A DNA stretch of 64,000 bases, taken from contig NZ_NDYF01000010.1 in assembly GCF_002243175.1 (NCBI RefSeq), forward strand, positions 1-64,000, in the 5' to 3' direction. The notes under the pieces were generated by a model that saw nothing but the letters and a program-made list of their open reading frames with translations, ran no database searches and was not told the origin of the DNA. Numbering within the stretch: position 1 is the first letter of the stretch; each line of letters begins with the position of its first letter. The translations under genes were made by a program, and so were the position numbers. The stretch comes from Finegoldia magna_J. Its GTDB lineage: Bacteria; Bacillota; Clostridia; Tissierellales; Peptoniphilaceae. This document shows, piece by piece, positions 63,947 to 64,000 of the stretch.

Positions 63947-64000
63947 TGCAACTTCCTCTAAAAAGTAAATTAAAATCTATCTTACCCTGATTTGCAAAAA

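Noticed and set aside
1..64000. CRISPR arrays, tRNA genes, prophage
   Set aside because: No regularly spaced repeats, tRNA-like cloverleaf landmarks or phage structural genes were seen while reading the gaps between genes; gaps are mostly under 150 bases.

Overview
The window is a 64-kb stretch of AT-rich core chromosome (roughly 30% G+C by eye) from a low-GC Gram-positive anaerobe. Gene content, order and protein style fit the Peptoniphilaceae, most likely Finegoldia magna or a close relative. This species call is inference, since no rRNA is present. Gene density is very high and almost everything is on the minus strand. Plus-strand islands are rpsT, the PPDK regulator-ppdK-Fem group, and an SDR/two-component operon. 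No prophage, CRISPR array, tRNA or intact transposon was seen; the first 120 bases may hold the tail of a mobile element.

Layout from left to right. 1-126: tail of an unseen plus-strand unit with a strong terminator. 127-8524: heat-shock/translation operon hrcA-grpE-dnaK-dnaJ-prmA-rsmE-mtaB-HIT-rpsU, driven by a consensus promoter with a CIRCE-like operator. 8528-12054: signal-peptidase-like protein, lepA, hemW. 12085-12470: rpsT. 12463-15733: comEC and holA. 15745-21634: glycolytic operon gap-pgk-tpiA-gpmI-eno. 21708-23859: trmL and a Na/Pi cotransporter. 23881-28580: L,D-transpeptidase, dprA and tkt. 28663-33570 (plus): PPDK regulatory protein, ppdK and a Fem-type aminoacyltransferase. 33568-36125: MATE exporter, hslO and a cold-shock protein. 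36144-49875: one long minus-strand run ruvC-ruvA-ruvB-queA-tgt-yajC / recJ / relA-dtd-MBL-valS-small ORF-hpt-methyltransferase. 49992-52780 (plus): SDR, response regulator and histidine kinase. 52819-53146: RNase P RNA. 53165-58638: dgt-dnaG-rpoD-trmK-Nif3. 58707-63946: mnmM, FAD protein, cmk, plsC and an ispH-S1 fusion.

The genes cover chaperones, glycolysis through PPDK, tRNA and rRNA modification, Holliday-junction processing, stringent response, replication initiation and sigma-70 transcription. ComEC and DprA point to DNA uptake potential. Neighbouring genes often overlap by 1, 4, 8 or 11 bases, which suggests translational coupling.

The least ordinary observations are: a signal peptidase I homologue that has lost both catalytic residues (Ser to Asn, Lys to Ala); a 35-residue membrane-type ORF between valS and hpt that overlaps the valS stop by one base; a cytidylate kinase with about 70 extra N-terminal residues; and a degenerate CIRCE operator placed directly on a perfect sigma-70 promoter.
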